DNA of 64,000 nt. Source: Methylobacillus sp. MM3 (GTDB taxonomy: Bacteria; Pseudomonadota; Gammaproteobacteria; Burkholderiales; Methylophilaceae). Of the stretch, positions 18,834 to 27,769 are shown piece by piece (positions within the stretch are counted from its first letter, which is position 1; the number at the start of each line of letters is the position of its first letter). Under the pieces are notes generated by a model. That model saw only the letters and a program-made list of their open reading frames with translations. It searched no databases and had not been told where the DNA came from. The stretch is from the NCBI RefSeq assembly GCF_001645185.1, contig NZ_LXTQ01000011.1, positions 124,001-188,000 on the forward strand, written 5' to 3'. The position numbers and the translations under genes are program-made.

Positions 18834-20180
18834 ATGCAAAGAGAAGTTAAAGATAAACCCAGATACGCTGTTGTTGCGGCCGTGCAACTGCCGACTGTAA
18901 GCGACGTCGAGTTCGAGGCATCGCTGACCGAGCTGCGCGAACTCGCAAAAACACTGGGATATGAAGTCGTCCACACATTCATGCAGAAGCGCTCCAGCTT
19001 CGATACGACGGCTTACCTCGGCATCGGCAAGCGCCAGGAAATACGCGATTTCGTGAGCTATGAATCCGAACGCGTCGAGTCCGAAAAATTTGGCGCGACT
19101 CCGGATACCCGCGATATCGAAGCGATCCTGGTCGATCACGAGATATCGCCCTCGCAGGCGCGCAACCTCGAAAAGGATGCCGGTTGTGAGGTGATGGACC
19201 GCACCATGGTCATTCTCGAGATTTTTCACCGCAATGCCCGCTCGCGTGCTGCCAAGGCGCAAGTGGAAATCGCGCGCCTAGGCTACATGGCGCCGCGCTT
19301 GCGCGAAGCGGCCAAGCTTGCCGGGCCGCAAGGACGGCAACGCAGCGGCGTCGGCGGACGCGGGGCAGGCGAGTCGCATACCGAGCTGGACCGCCGCAAG
19401 ATCCGCGACCGCATCGCCGAACTGCAACTGGAAATCGTCGCGATGGATGCCGAGCGCAAGACGCAGCGCGCCCGGCGGCAGGAGCGCCAGGGCCTCGCCG
19501 GCGTGGCGCTCGTCGGCTACACCAACGCCGGCAAGTCCACCCTGATGCGGGCGCTTACCGATAGCGAGGTGCTGGTCGCCAACAAGCTTTTCGCCACCTT
19601 GGACACCACCGTGCGTACCCTTTACCCGGAAAGCGTGCCGCGCGTGCTGGTCAGCGACACCGTCGGTTTCATCAAGAACCTGCCGCACGGCCTGGTTGCA
19701 TCGTTCAAGTCCACGCTCGATGAAGCGCTGGATGCCTCGCTGCTGCTCCATGTCATCGATGCCAGCGACCCTGGCTTCGAGCGCCAGCTTGAGGTCACCG
19801 ACAAGGTGCTGGAAGAAATCGGCGCGGATGTCGTGCCGCGCATTCGCGTCTTCAACAAGATCGACCACGTTGGCGATGCCGCCGCTCAGGCCGAATGCGA
19901 AGCGGCACTGCGGGCGCAGTACCCGGATTGTGTCGTGATGAGTGCCCGCCGGCCCGCCGATGTCGCAAGTCTGCACCGGGCGATCGTTGCGTTTTTTCAG
20001 CAGGATCTGGTGGAAGCCGAGCTTTTTCTTCCATGGTCGGCGCAGCAATTGCGCGGCGGAATCTACACGAACTGCCAAGTGCTGGAAGAGCGCTCGGACC
20101 ATGACGGCGCCTTCTTCCGGGTGCGCGGCGAGCCCGATGCGGTGGATAGCCTGCGCGAAAAATTCCGTCAGGCACAATGA
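18834..20180 (+). CDS. hflX: GTPase HflX
   Basis: A 448-residue HflX GTPase, a ribosome-binding and ribosome-splitting factor. The N-terminal HflX domain (about 15-190, with FDTTAYLGIGKRQE and VDHEISPSQARNLE) is followed by a coiled linker. The G domain shows G1 GYTNAGKST, G3 DTVGF and G4 NKID. The frame extends upstream to 18699, but similarity begins near MQREVKDKPRYAVV, so the ATG at 18834 is used; no good ribosome site is visible. It is not next to hfq here, unlike in many proteobacteria, so it may be a second copy or a relocated gene. Confidence 0.92.
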   Translation: MQREVKDKPRYAVVAAVQLPTVSDVEFEASLTELRELAKTLGYEVVHTFMQKRSSFDTTAYLGIGKRQEIRDFVSYESERVESEKFGATPDTRDIEAILVDHEISPSQARNLEKDAGCEVMDRTMVILEIFHRNARSRAAKAQVEIARLGYMAPRLREAAKLAGPQGRQRSGVGGRGAGESHTELDRRKIRDRIAELQLEIVAMDAERKTQRARRQERQGLAGVALVGYTNAGKSTLMRALTDSEVLVANKLFATLDTTVRTLYPESVPRVLVSDTVGFIKNLPHGLVASFKSTLDEALDASLLLHVIDASDPGFERQLEVTDKVLEEIGADVVPRIRVFNKIDHVGDAAAQAECEAALRAQYPDCVVMSARRPADVASLHRAIVAFFQQDLVEAELFLPWSAQQLRGGIYTNCQVLEERSDHDGAFFRVRGEPDAVDSLREKFRQAQ

Positions 20181-20240
20181 AATCAACGCCTGCGCGAGCC
20201 GCCGATATCCAGCTCCTCGCATAGCGGCTGCCGGCCGCAG

Positions 20241-20262
20241 AAAAAAGGGCGCTTGCGCGCCC
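20241..20262 (-). terminator. Terminator after the EAL-domain gene
   Basis: The perfect hairpin GGGCGC-TTGC-GCGCCC at 20247-20262 is followed on the minus strand by six T (20246-20241). It ends the cysP-EAL transcription unit. It may also slow transcription arriving from hflX, but lacks a T-run on the plus strand. Confidence 0.8.
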
Positions 20263-20281
20263 AGTGAGGAGATCGGGAAAG

Positions 20282-21127
20282 TTATGCGGTAACGGGTAGC
20301 GGCTGGGTTGCCTGATCTTGGCGCCATATGCTCGCTGTTGCCGGTCTGCCCAGAAAATAACCCTGCACCAGTGTCCCGCCCGAATCCAGTGCAATCTTGT
20401 GCTGGAGTTCGTTTTCAATGCCTTCCACCACCGGCCGCGCGCCCAACTCCTGAATGATCTCGATCAGCTTGGGCAGCATACGGCGCACTTTGGCGCTGTG
20501 CTCGGCTTCATGAATGATGCTGAGATCCAGCTTGACGTAATCGGGCGAGAGCTTCCACAGGCGATCAAGGCTGGAATGCCTGCTGCCGAAATTGTCTACC
20601 GCGATGTGGTAACCGCGGTCGCGGTAGTTGCCGATGGCTTCGGTGAGCTGCTTGTCGGCGTCGATAGCGCTTTCCAGGATCTCGATCACCACCTTGTGCG
20701 TGGGCACCGAATGGGCGTGGAGAATGCGCTCGAACACCTGACCGTGCGCGCTCACGCTGACCAGTAGTTTGGGGTGCACATTGAGAAAAAGCAGGCCGCT
20801 GGCATCCGGCAGGCGCAGCGAGTTGAGCGCATGCAGGGTGCGGGCGACGCGGTCGAACTTGACCAGCCGCCCCTGGTTGTCGGCAAAGCCGAAGGCGAAA
20901 GCCGGAGTCAGCGGATCCGATGGGCCGATAGAGGGGCGCAACAGGGCCTCGAAGCCTAGCGCTTTGCCCAGTGCCGTACTGAAAATCGGCTGGAAAGCGC
21001 TGCGCAATTGCAGGCCGATGAATTTGCTGACGAGTTCTTCGCCCTCGGTTTCCAGACCGAATTCGTCGAGATCGAGATAGAGCGCTTCATGCAGCTCGGC
21101 CTTGAGCGTGTCGATGTTGAATGGCAT
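20282..21127 (-). CDS. Stand-alone EAL-domain protein, partly degenerate
   Basis: A 281-residue protein consisting of a short N-terminal extension and one EAL domain, the c-di-GMP phosphodiesterase fold. EAL (60-62, FEALLRP), NVHP, EILES, VKLD and EGIE are in place. The metal-binding DDFGTGYS motif is altered to DNFGSRHS (178-185), replacing the second Asp by Asn, so activity may be weak or lost. It has no membrane segment. It begins nine bases after the CysP-like gene, so it belongs to a sulfur-responsive transcription unit. Confidence 0.88.
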   Translation of the reverse strand: MPFNIDTLKAELHEALYLDLDEFGLETEGEELVSKFIGLQLRSAFQPIFSTALGKALGFEALLRPSIGPSDPLTPAFAFGFADNQGRLVKFDRVARTLHALNSLRLPDASGLLFLNVHPKLLVSVSAHGQVFERILHAHSVPTHKVVIEILESAIDADKQLTEAIGNYRDRGYHIAVDNFGSRHSSLDRLWKLSPDYVKLDLSIIHEAEHSAKVRRMLPKLIEIIQELGARPVVEGIENELQHKIALDSGGTLVQGYFLGRPATASIWRQDQATQPLPVTA

Positions 21128-21136
21128 GGGATTTCC

Positions 21137-22129
21137 TTATTTGTTTGTGTATATCCGGTCGAAGGTGCCGCCCTCGTCGAAATGCGTCTTTTGTGCTTGG
21201 GCCCAGCTACCGAACACTTCATCCACGCTGAACAAGGCAATGTTGGGGAAGCGCCCGGCAGCGTATCGGGCAAGAATTTTCTCGTTGCGCGGGCGGTAAT
21301 AATGCTTCGCCGCGAGCTCCTGGCCTTCATCGGAATAGAGGTGCTCGAGATAGGCCTGGGCAGTGGCGCGCGTGCCGTGCTTGTCAGCATATTTATCGAC
21401 TACGGCGACCGGCGCTTCGACCAGAATGCTGACACTCGGATAAATCACTTCGAAATCGCCGCCGCCCAATTCCTTGCGGATCAGTTGCACTTCGTTTTCG
21501 AAGGTCAGCAACGCATCGCCGATGCCGCGCTGGACAAAGGTGGTGGTCGCGCCGCGTCCGCCGGCATCCAGTACTGGTACATTCCTGAACAATTTGCCGA
21601 CAAACTCGCGCGCCTTGTCATCGCTGCCGTATTTTTTCTGCGCATAGCCCCATGCCGCCAGATAACTGTATTTGCCGTTGCCCGAGGTTTTGGGGTTGGG
21701 AATGATCGCCGCCACGCCGGGTTTGGCCAGGTCGTCCCAATCGCGGATGTGCTTGGGATTCCCCTTGCGCACCAGAAATACCGTGGTGGATGTGAACGGC
21801 GAGCTTTCGTGCGGCAGCCGTTTCTGCCAGTCCTTGGGCAACAGTTTGCCGCGCTGGTGAAGGATATCGATGTCGCCGGGCTGATTCATCGTGATGACGT
21901 CCGCTTCAAGGCCGTCGGCCACGGCCCGCGCCTGCTTGCTGGAGCCGCCATGCGATTGGTTGACGGTGATCGCCTGCCCGGATTTCTGCTTCCAGAATTG
22001 CACGAAGCTTGGGTTGTATTCCTTGAAAAATTCGCGTGTGACGTCGTAAGAGACGTTCAAAATCGGCTTGCTGTCGGCATGGGCGAGCGGTGCGATTATC
22101 AAGGCGGCGAAAATGAGTTTTTTGAGCAT
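21137..22129 (-). CDS. cysP: Periplasmic thiosulfate/sulfate-binding protein, CysP-like
   Basis: A 330-residue secreted binding protein; the signal peptide is MLKKLIFAALIIAPLAHA. Family motifs are LNVSYDVTREFFKEYN, QSHGGSSKQARAV and FLVRKGNPK. The segment ITMNQPGDIDIL matches the thiosulfate-binding CysP branch (NQ) rather than Sbp (LALAYD), so I infer a thiosulfate or mixed preference. It should deliver ligand to CysTWA. The ATG at 22129 follows AGGGGA; a longer frame to 22189 is less likely. It is divergent from cysK, and the EAL gene follows at 9 bp. Confidence 0.9.
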   Translation of the reverse strand: MLKKLIFAALIIAPLAHADSKPILNVSYDVTREFFKEYNPSFVQFWKQKSGQAITVNQSHGGSSKQARAVADGLEADVITMNQPGDIDILHQRGKLLPKDWQKRLPHESSPFTSTTVFLVRKGNPKHIRDWDDLAKPGVAAIIPNPKTSGNGKYSYLAAWGYAQKKYGSDDKAREFVGKLFRNVPVLDAGGRGATTTFVQRGIGDALLTFENEVQLIRKELGGGDFEVIYPSVSILVEAPVAVVDKYADKHGTRATAQAYLEHLYSDEGQELAAKHYYRPRNEKILARYAAGRFPNIALFSVDEVFGSWAQAQKTHFDEGGTFDRIYTNK

Positions 22130-22189
22130 GACGCTGTGTCCCCTTTTTAAATTTAAGTTGAATGCACTGTAGCTTGCCCATGTAAGCAT

Positions 22190-22380
22190 GTAAAAGAATA
22201 AAGATTTATATGTAAATAACCATATTTAATATTGAATGTCAGCAGCATAAAGATTGACACTGTTGCAAGGCAGGTTCTAAATTACGGCACATTCACATAA
22301 CTAGCTGATGCGACAAGGCCGGTGTCTCTTCTCAGGGCATTGGTCTTTATTGTTTCCGCATCGGGGAATCGGAGAAGAAT
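22190..22380. promoter_or_regulatory. Divergent promoter region of cysP and cysK
   Basis: This AT-rich intergenic stretch separates divergent sulfur genes. Bases 22215-22234 (AATAACCATATTTAATATTG) match the 20-bp motif found upstream of cysT and oscA at only 12 positions, so it is at best a weak copy. No clear -35/-10 pair stands out. cysK has GGAG about seven bases before its ATG. Confidence 0.35.
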
Positions 22381-23355
22381 ATGAATATTTACAAGGACAA
22401 CTCTCTTTCCATCGGCCGTACGCCGCTTGTGCGGTTGAACCGCATTACCGATGGTGCCCCCGCGATCATTCTCGCCAAGATCGAAGGCCGCAATCCGGCG
22501 TATTCCGTGAAATGCCGTATCGGTGCGGCGATGGTATGGGATGCCGAAAAGCGCGGCCTGCTGGGCCCCGGCAAGGAACTGGTGGAGCCGACCAGCGGCA
22601 ATACCGGCATCGCGCTGGCATTCGTTGCCGCAGCCAAGGGCATCCCGCTGACGCTGACGATGCCCGATACGATGAGCATCGAGCGTCGCAAGCTGCTGGC
22701 CGCGTATGGCGCCAGGCTGGTGCTGACGGAAGGTACAAAGGGAATGAAGGGAGCAATCCAGAAAGCCGAGGAGATTGCCGCTTCCGATCCGGATCGCTAC
22801 GTGCTGCTGCAACAATTCAAGAATCCGGCCAATCCGGCAATCCACGAGCAAACCACCGGCCCGGAAATCTGGGACGATACCGATGGTACCATCGATATCT
22901 TCGTTTCCGGCGTGGGCACCGGGGGTACGATCACCGGGGTGGCACGTTATATCAAGCAAACCCGTGGCAAGCCCATACTCACCGTGGCCGTCGAGCCGGC
23001 TGCCAGTCCGGTGCTGTCGCAGTCGAGAGCGGGGCAGGAGCTGAAACCCGGGCCACACAAGATTCAGGGCATAGGTGCCGGTTTTGTGCCGGACGTGCTG
23101 GATCTGTCGCTCGTGGACGAAGTCGAGCAGGTGAGCAATGAAGACGCCGTGCTCTACGCGCGTCGCCTGGCACAGGAAGAGGGCATACTCTCCGGTATTT
23201 CATGCGGCGCGGCGGTAGCGGCGGCGGTGCGTATCGCCCATCGCCCCGAACACGCCGGAAAAACCATCGTCGTCGTCCTGCCGGATTCCGGCGAGCGCTA
23301 TCTCAGTTCCCTGCTATTCGAGGGCATGTTCGATGCCCAGGGCTTGTCCGCGTAA
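22381..23355 (+). CDS. cysK: Cysteine synthase A (O-acetylserine sulfhydrylase)
   Basis: A 324-residue PLP enzyme that makes cysteine from O-acetylserine and sulfide, the last step of sulfate assimilation. The PLP lysine is K44 in [10 protein letters not shown], the substrate loop is [11 protein letters not shown], the phosphate-binding glycine loop is [10 protein letters not shown], and the C-terminal [10 protein letters not shown] is intact. Sequence is close to enterobacterial CysK throughout. It is flanked by two sulfate-family binding-protein genes transcribed the opposite way, and ends before a hairpin that terminates the sbp unit coming from the right. Confidence 0.97.
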   Translation: MNIYKDNSLSIGRTPLVRLNRITDGAPAIILAKIEGRNPAYSVKCRIGAAMVWDAEKRGLLGPGKELVEPTSGNTGIALAFVAAAKGIPLTLTMPDTMSIERRKLLAAYGARLVLTEGTKGMKGAIQKAEEIAASDPDRYVLLQQFKNPANPAIHEQTTGPEIWDDTDGTIDIFVSGVGTGGTITGVARYIKQTRGKPILTVAVEPAASPVLSQSRAGQELKPGPHKIQGIGAGFVPDVLDLSLVDEVEQVSNEDAVLYARRLAQEEGILSGISCGAAVAAAVRIAHRPEHAGKTIVVVLPDSGERYLSSLLFEGMFDAQGLSA

Positions 23356-23363
23356 GATATCCC

Positions 23364-23397
23364 AAAGAAAAACGGCGCTGCCAAAGGGCGGCGCCGT
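23364..23397 (-). terminator. Terminator between cysK and sbp (minus-strand T-run)
   Basis: An 11-bp stem, ACGGCGCTGCC / GGCGGCGCCGT with one U-G pair and a 4-base loop (23372-23397), is followed on the minus strand by TTTTTCTTT. It should end the oscA-porin-sbp unit and may also act on cysK in the other direction. Confidence 0.85.
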
Positions 23398-23420
23398 AGT
23401 CTCAAATCATCGTCAGTCGC

Positions 23421-24434
23421 TCATCGCGCGCCGTAAATCTGGTCGAACACGCCGCCATCGGAGAAGTGCGTCTTCTGCGCCTTTGCCCAGCCGCCGAACA
23501 CGTCATCGATGGTGATCAGGCTGACCTTGGGGAACTGCGCCTCGTACTTCTTCGCCACGGATTCCAGCGTCGGACGGTAGTAGTTCTTTGCCGCAATCTC
23601 CTGGCCTTCCTCGCTATACAGATACTGCAGGTAGGCTTCCGCCACCTTGCGTGTCTTGCGCTTGTCGACCACCTTATCCACCACCGTCACCGGCGGTTCT
23701 GCCAGGATGGAGAGCGACGGCACAACGATCTCCACCTTGTCCGGACCCAGTTCCTTCTTGGCGAGGAATGCCTCGTTTTCCCACGCCAGCAGCACGTCCC
23801 CGATGCCGCGCTCGACAAACGTCGTCGTGGAGCCGCGTGCGCCCGAATCCAGCACCGGCACATTCTTGAACAGTTTGCCCACGAACACCTTGGCCTTCGC
23901 TTCATCATTGTTGTTCTGCTTCAGCGCATACGCCCAGGCTGCCAGGTAGTTCCAGCGCGCCCCGCCGGAGGTCTTGGGATTTGGCGTAATCACCGAAATG
24001 CCCGGCTTCACCAGATCGTTCCAGTCCTTGATCTTCTTCGGATTGCCCTTGCGCACCAGGAACACGATGGTCGAGGTGTAGGGCGAACTGTTGTGCTGCA
24101 GGCGCTTCTGCCAGTCCTTGGGGATCAGCTTGCCTTTGTCGCTCAACTGGTCCACGTCGTAGGCCAGCGCCAGCGTGGCGACGTCGGCTTCCAGCCCGTC
24201 GATGATCGCACGGGCCTGCTTGCCCGATCCGCCATGCGACTGCTTGATGGTGACGTTGTCGCCGGTTTTGCCTTTCCAGTACTTGGCGAAGGCGGCGTTA
24301 TAGTCCTGGTACAGCTCGCGCGTCGGATCATAAGAAACGTTCAGCAACGTGACGTCGGCCGCCTCCAGGCGCAAGGGGTTGATCAACGCCAGCAGGGCGA
24401 TGAAAGTGCTAAGCGATAAATATAAGAATTTCAT
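23421..24434 (-). CDS. sbp: Periplasmic sulfate-binding protein Sbp
   Basis: A 337-residue secreted binding protein. The signal peptide ends near LRLEAADV; the motifs are [42 protein letters not shown] (the Sbp-branch form) and FLVRKGNPK. It is clearly a paralogue of the CysP-like protein at 21137-22129 but carries the sulfate-type signature. The start is the ATG at 24434, preceded by AAGGA; an upstream ATG at 24452 would place that site inside the gene. It lies 30 bp downstream of a porin gene and should feed CysTWA encoded about 8 kb away. Confidence 0.93.
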   Translation of the reverse strand: MKFLYLSLSTFIALLALINPLRLEAADVTLLNVSYDPTRELYQDYNAAFAKYWKGKTGDNVTIKQSHGGSGKQARAIIDGLEADVATLALAYDVDQLSDKGKLIPKDWQKRLQHNSSPYTSTIVFLVRKGNPKKIKDWNDLVKPGISVITPNPKTSGGARWNYLAAWAYALKQNNNDEAKAKVFVGKLFKNVPVLDSGARGSTTTFVERGIGDVLLAWENEAFLAKKELGPDKVEIVVPSLSILAEPPVTVVDKVVDKRKTRKVAEAYLQYLYSEEGQEIAAKNYYRPTLESVAKKYEAQFPKVSLITIDDVFGGWAKAQKTHFSDGGVFDQIYGAR

Positions 24435-24464
24435 TCTAGTTTTCCTTGTCATTGAGTAAAGCGG

Positions 24465-25847
24465 TTAGAACGCGACCTGGAAACGGCTGAACAGCACTTT
24501 TTCGTCTTCGCGATCATCCGCGCCCGCCACACCGCTGCTGAAGTTGGTGTGCTCGTAGGTGGTTTGCAGCTTGACGTTCTTGTTGAGGTACCAGTTAACC
24601 CCGCCGGCCCAGGATTGGGCCTTGTCGGTGGTGGAGGATGCATTGGCGAAGCGTACGCCGGCGGCTCCTTCGAAGGTGTCGTCGTCCAGGTCGATCTCGC
24701 TGTAGCGCAAGGCGATTTCCCATGCACCCCAGCCGCCCTTGTCGATATCGAACGCCTGCTTGGGAGTAATGCTCTTGAACGAGTTATCCTCGCCGGTCAG
24801 CACCCATGATGCAGCCAGTTGCCAGGCATCATGCGACAGTGTCTCGGACCGGCTGCCGCGAGATACATCATGTTTGACGCGCGCGTACTCTCCGATCACG
24901 CCAAAAGGTCCAGTGTAGTAATAGAACTGCGGTGAGAGTCGTGTCTGCTTGCCATCGGCATTAACCGAACTGTGATACTGGAAAAAAGTCTGTTGGCCGG
25001 GTGTTCGGTAGTTGTGATTCGCTTCGCTGATCGGCCCGCTCCAGTCGGCGGTCGTGCCTGCAAGGCCGAAGCCGAGTCCGGACAGTGCGGAGTCGCTTCC
25101 CTTGAACGGCTCGACAAAGATGCGCGCGGCATAATCCTTGTCGATGTTGTTATCGGTATTGCTGCTGTTGCTGCCGCCATCGGCGGTGCCGTCGAATACG
25201 CCGACAGCATAGTTGACCTTGCCTTCCAGCAAGTCGCCATGGATCTGCACCCCGACGTCGCGGTTGGGCAGGAGCGAGTTGGCGACATAGGAGCGCTCGA
25301 CGAAACGCAGATCCGAACCGCTTTGCAGCCGCTCCAGGCTGACTGGTACCTTGAATTTACCCGCCTGCACCTTGAACCAGGGCAGGAAACGCGCATTGAT
25401 GTAAGCATCCTGAATATTCGGTGTGCCCGGTGCGAAATCCGGCGTGAAGCGGAAGTCGTATTTGCCGAATACTGTTCCTTCGAAAGTCGGACGTACCCGA
25501 CGCAGCAGATACTCATCGCGCCCTTGGGATTCATCGGCGTCGAAGAATGTGCGTTTATCCGCCTGCAACAACCCGCGCAGCTTGAATTCGAAGTTGCCGT
25601 CGGCCGACTTCAAGCCGAACCCCTTGTCGCCGGCAACAAGTACCGGCGCAGTTTTCTTGGCTGCTGCGGCTTCCTCGGACGCAATCTCGCTTTTGCGGTC
25701 GAGCACGCGAACCTTCTGATCCAGCTCCTGCACCAGAGCGCGCAATTGCTCCAGCTCCGAGCTGTCGTTGGCGAAAGCCGTGGCCGGGCTTGTGATGATG
25801 CCGCCGCTGATCAACAGCGAGCCAAGCAGTGTTTTCTTGAATGACAT
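24465..25847 (-). CDS. Outer-membrane porin, OprO/OprP (phosphate-selective porin) family
   Basis: A 460-residue protein with a signal peptide (1-26), a short coiled coil (about 29-60, SSELEQLRALVQELDQKVRV) and an alternating beta-barrel ending in Phe, as outer-membrane porins do. The pattern LRRVRPTFEGTVFGKYDFRF fits the OprP/OprO family of anion-selective porins. Its place between oscA and sbp suggests it passes sulfate or organosulfur anions rather than phosphate; that is inference. oscA lies about 95 bp upstream. Confidence 0.88.
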   Translation of the reverse strand: MSFKKTLLGSLLISGGIITSPATAFANDSSELEQLRALVQELDQKVRVLDRKSEIASEEAAAAKKTAPVLVAGDKGFGLKSADGNFEFKLRGLLQADKRTFFDADESQGRDEYLLRRVRPTFEGTVFGKYDFRFTPDFAPGTPNIQDAYINARFLPWFKVQAGKFKVPVSLERLQSGSDLRFVERSYVANSLLPNRDVGVQIHGDLLEGKVNYAVGVFDGTADGGSNSSNTDNNIDKDYAARIFVEPFKGSDSALSGLGFGLAGTTADWSGPISEANHNYRTPGQQTFFQYHSSVNADGKQTRLSPQFYYYTGPFGVIGEYARVKHDVSRGSRSETLSHDAWQLAASWVLTGEDNSFKSITPKQAFDIDKGGWGAWEIALRYSEIDLDDDTFEGAAGVRFANASSTTDKAQSWAGGVNWYLNKNVKLQTTYEHTNFSSGVAGADDREDEKVLFSRFQVAF

Positions 25848-25941
25848 TCCAATCTCCTTGTTGAATTGTTCTGGAGATCTTCCGGCCGTCCGGTCAGCTC
25901 CGAGTCTTGCGAGGTTTTATGCCTTCGGTCGTCCGATGAGC

Positions 25942-26115
25942 TTATTGGGTTTTATCCGGCGGCAGAGCGTGGAAACGGACTTTTTCCCGCTTCTCTATCT
26001 GCGTGACACGCCCTTCGTGCACGGTGATTTCTATGGAACCGAAGCGGACGCTCTCGACGGCACGTAAGATTTCCTGTGCCAAGGTCGACTTGATTTGAGT
26101 GGCTGGTTGCGACAT
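25942..26115 (-). CDS. oscA: DUF2292 / YezD-family small protein, OscA-like
   Basis: A 57-residue protein of the YezD/DUF2292 type; the core AQEILRAVESVRFGSIEIT and VTQIEKREKVRF is the whole domain. Relatives in Pseudomonas (OscA) lie upstream of sbp and are induced by sulfate starvation, as best I recall. The start at 26115 follows AAGGAG by seven bases; an upstream in-frame ATG at 26136 is less likely. It is the first gene of oscA-porin-sbp and is divergent from tpiA. Biochemical role unknown. Confidence 0.82.
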   Translation of the reverse strand: MSQPATQIKSTLAQEILRAVESVRFGSIEITVHEGRVTQIEKREKVRFHALPPDKTQ

Positions 26116-26197
26116 GTGCTTGCTCCTTGGTGACATCGAATGGGACGCACTTTAGCAACAGCAATTAATAATTAAAAATAATTTGTATATATATATT

Positions 26198-26217
26198 TAT
26201 AACTAATTTGAATAAAT
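26198..26217 (+). promoter_or_regulatory. AT-rich motif shared with the cysT promoter, candidate CysB operator
   Basis: The sequence TATAACTAATTTGAATAAAT differs at two of 20 positions from the copy upstream of cysT (16783-16802, minus strand). It sits about 80 bp upstream of oscA in the divergent oscA/tpiA region, next to a run of alternating TA. A LysR-type operator such as CysB would fit; this is inference. Confidence 0.45.
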
Positions 26218-26313
26218 GGGCCATGCTTTTTGAAAGCAGGGAAACTGCATCCGATTTTGACCGTAATCACTTTGATCGGTATGATTGCGCGGTTTTTGTG
26301 CGGAAGAACGCAA

Positions 26314-27066
26314 ATGCGTCGCAAGCTGGTGGTCGGCAACTGGAAGATGTACGGGAACCTTGAGTCCAACAAGGTTTTGCTGGAAGCCATCATCAAGGGC
26401 GTTCACGATTACAGGAACGCCGATTACGCAGTGTGCGTGCCGACGCCTTATCTGTTTCAGGCGCAAGCAATACTGCAAGATACGAATGTCGCGTGGGGTG
26501 CTCAGAATATGAGCCAGTTCGAAGCAGGGGCGTTTACCGGTTCGGTGGCGCCGCACATGCTGGTGGATTTCGGCTGCAGTTACGTGATCATCGGCCATTC
26601 CGAACGGCGCGAGCTGTGCAATGAGAGCGATCCCGTCGTGGCCGCCAAATTCGAGGCGGCGCTCAACGATGGCATGAAGCCGATTTTCTGTGTAGGCGAA
26701 ACGCGTGAAGAGTACGAATCCGGCCTGACGGAGCAAGTCGTCGCCCGTCAATTGGATGCCGTGCTTAACCGTATCGGGCCGAAAGGTCTCTGCCAGGGTG
26801 TATTGGCGTATGAACCGGTATGGGCTATCGGTACGGGTCGCGGTGCCACGCCGCAGAAGGCGCAAGCGGTACATTCCTTTATCCGGAATCGCGTTGCGCA
26901 CCTGGATAAAGCGGCGGCGGCGAAGGTAAGAATCCTTCATGGGGGTAGCGTTCGGGTCGCAAATGCGGCACAATTGCTGTCTATGCCGGATATCGACGGT
27001 GCGTTGGTGGGTCACGCGTCGCTTGTGGCTGAAGAATTCGTGGCGATATGCCGGGCAGCCAATTAA
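26314..27066 (+). CDS. tpiA: Triosephosphate isomerase
   Basis: A 250-residue TIM-barrel enzyme that interconverts dihydroxyacetone phosphate and glyceraldehyde 3-phosphate. Catalytic Lys lies in [10 protein letters not shown], catalytic His in [13 protein letters not shown] and catalytic Glu in [11 protein letters not shown]; the phosphate loop GGSVRVANA is present. The frame runs upstream to 26230, but the family start is [11 protein letters not shown], so 26314 is used. secG follows after 19 bp, the usual order in betaproteobacteria. Confidence 0.96.
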   Translation: MRRKLVVGNWKMYGNLESNKVLLEAIIKGVHDYRNADYAVCVPTPYLFQAQAILQDTNVAWGAQNMSQFEAGAFTGSVAPHMLVDFGCSYVIIGHSERRELCNESDPVVAAKFEAALNDGMKPIFCVGETREEYESGLTEQVVARQLDAVLNRIGPKGLCQGVLAYEPVWAIGTGRGATPQKAQAVHSFIRNRVAHLDKAAAAKVRILHGGSVRVANAAQLLSMPDIDGALVGHASLVAEEFVAICRAAN

Positions 27067-27085
27067 TGTAGGGTTGGTAAGGTTA

Positions 27086-27427
27086 ATGGAAACAATCGTT
27101 TGGGTAGTACATGTTATCGCGGCGGCAGGGGTCATCGGCCTCGTTCTGCTGCAGCATGGCAAAGGTGCCGACATGGGCGCTGCTTTTGGCAGCGGTGCAT
27201 CCGGCAGCCTGTTTGGCGTGAGTGGTTCCGCCAATCTTCTGAGCCGTGCAACCGCGGGCATGGTCACCGTATTTTTCATCACGAGCCTGACTCTGGCGTA
27301 TCTGTCGGGTCATAGCGGCAAGAGCTCCAGCGTGGTCAAGGCCCAGACAACCGAAGTTCCGGCGGCTCCCAAGTCGTCCGATCCTTCGGTGCCGGATGCG
27401 CCAAAAGCAAAGGATGTACCTCAATAA
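27086..27427 (+). CDS. secG: Protein-export membrane protein SecG
   Basis: A 113-residue SecG, the small subunit of the SecYEG translocon. Two membrane helices are visible (about 3-22 and 52-72), joined by the signature loop LLQHGKGADMGAAFGSGASG. The hydrophilic Ala/Pro/Lys-rich tail (about 78-113) is typical. The ATG at 27086 follows AAGG by only a few bases. tRNA-Leu lies 34 bp downstream. Confidence 0.95.
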   Translation: METIVWVVHVIAAAGVIGLVLLQHGKGADMGAAFGSGASGSLFGVSGSANLLSRATAGMVTVFFITSLTLAYLSGHSGKSSSVVKAQTTEVPAAPKSSDPSVPDAPKAKDVPQ

Positions 27428-27461
27428 GTTTGAAATGTAGTCCGGGTATAAACCCAACGTG

Positions 27462-27546
27462 GCCGACGTGGTGGAATTGGTAGACACGCTATCTTGAGGG
27501 GGTAGTGACGAAAGTCGTGCGAGTTCGAGTCTCGCCGTCGGCACCA
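27462..27546 (+). tRNA. tRNA-Leu (anticodon GAG)
   Basis: An 85-base tRNA. Acceptor stem GCCGACG pairs with CGTCGGC, followed by A and an encoded CCA. The anticodon loop TTGAGGG, closed by CTATC/GGTAG, gives GAG. The long variable arm (TGACGAAAGTCGT) and the TTCGAGT T-loop identify leucine. Confidence 0.97.
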
Positions 27547-27560
27547 TGAAATTTTGTAGA

Positions 27561-27592
27561 AACCCGTTGTGCAGATTGCAGGCGGGTTTTTT
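27561..27592 (+). terminator. Terminator after tRNA-Leu
   Basis: The stem AACCCG (27561-27566) / CGGGTT (27583-27588) is followed by a run of T (27587-27592). It closes the tpiA-secG-tRNA unit, so nuoA probably has its own promoter in the 177 bp that follow. Confidence 0.7.
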
Positions 27593-27769
27593 ACTAGCAG
27601 GATATGCATTGTCGCCCCGGATACCAATGTCGGGAATAAGGTTGACCGTGGCGCGACGAATAATGGATAATCTTGTCAACTTTTAAAACAATGAGTGCAA
27701 GGCCAGATTTCTGGCGGGTTTCCTGTAAATGTGTACTGATGGATATGCCCTGGTGGGCTAAATAAAAAC

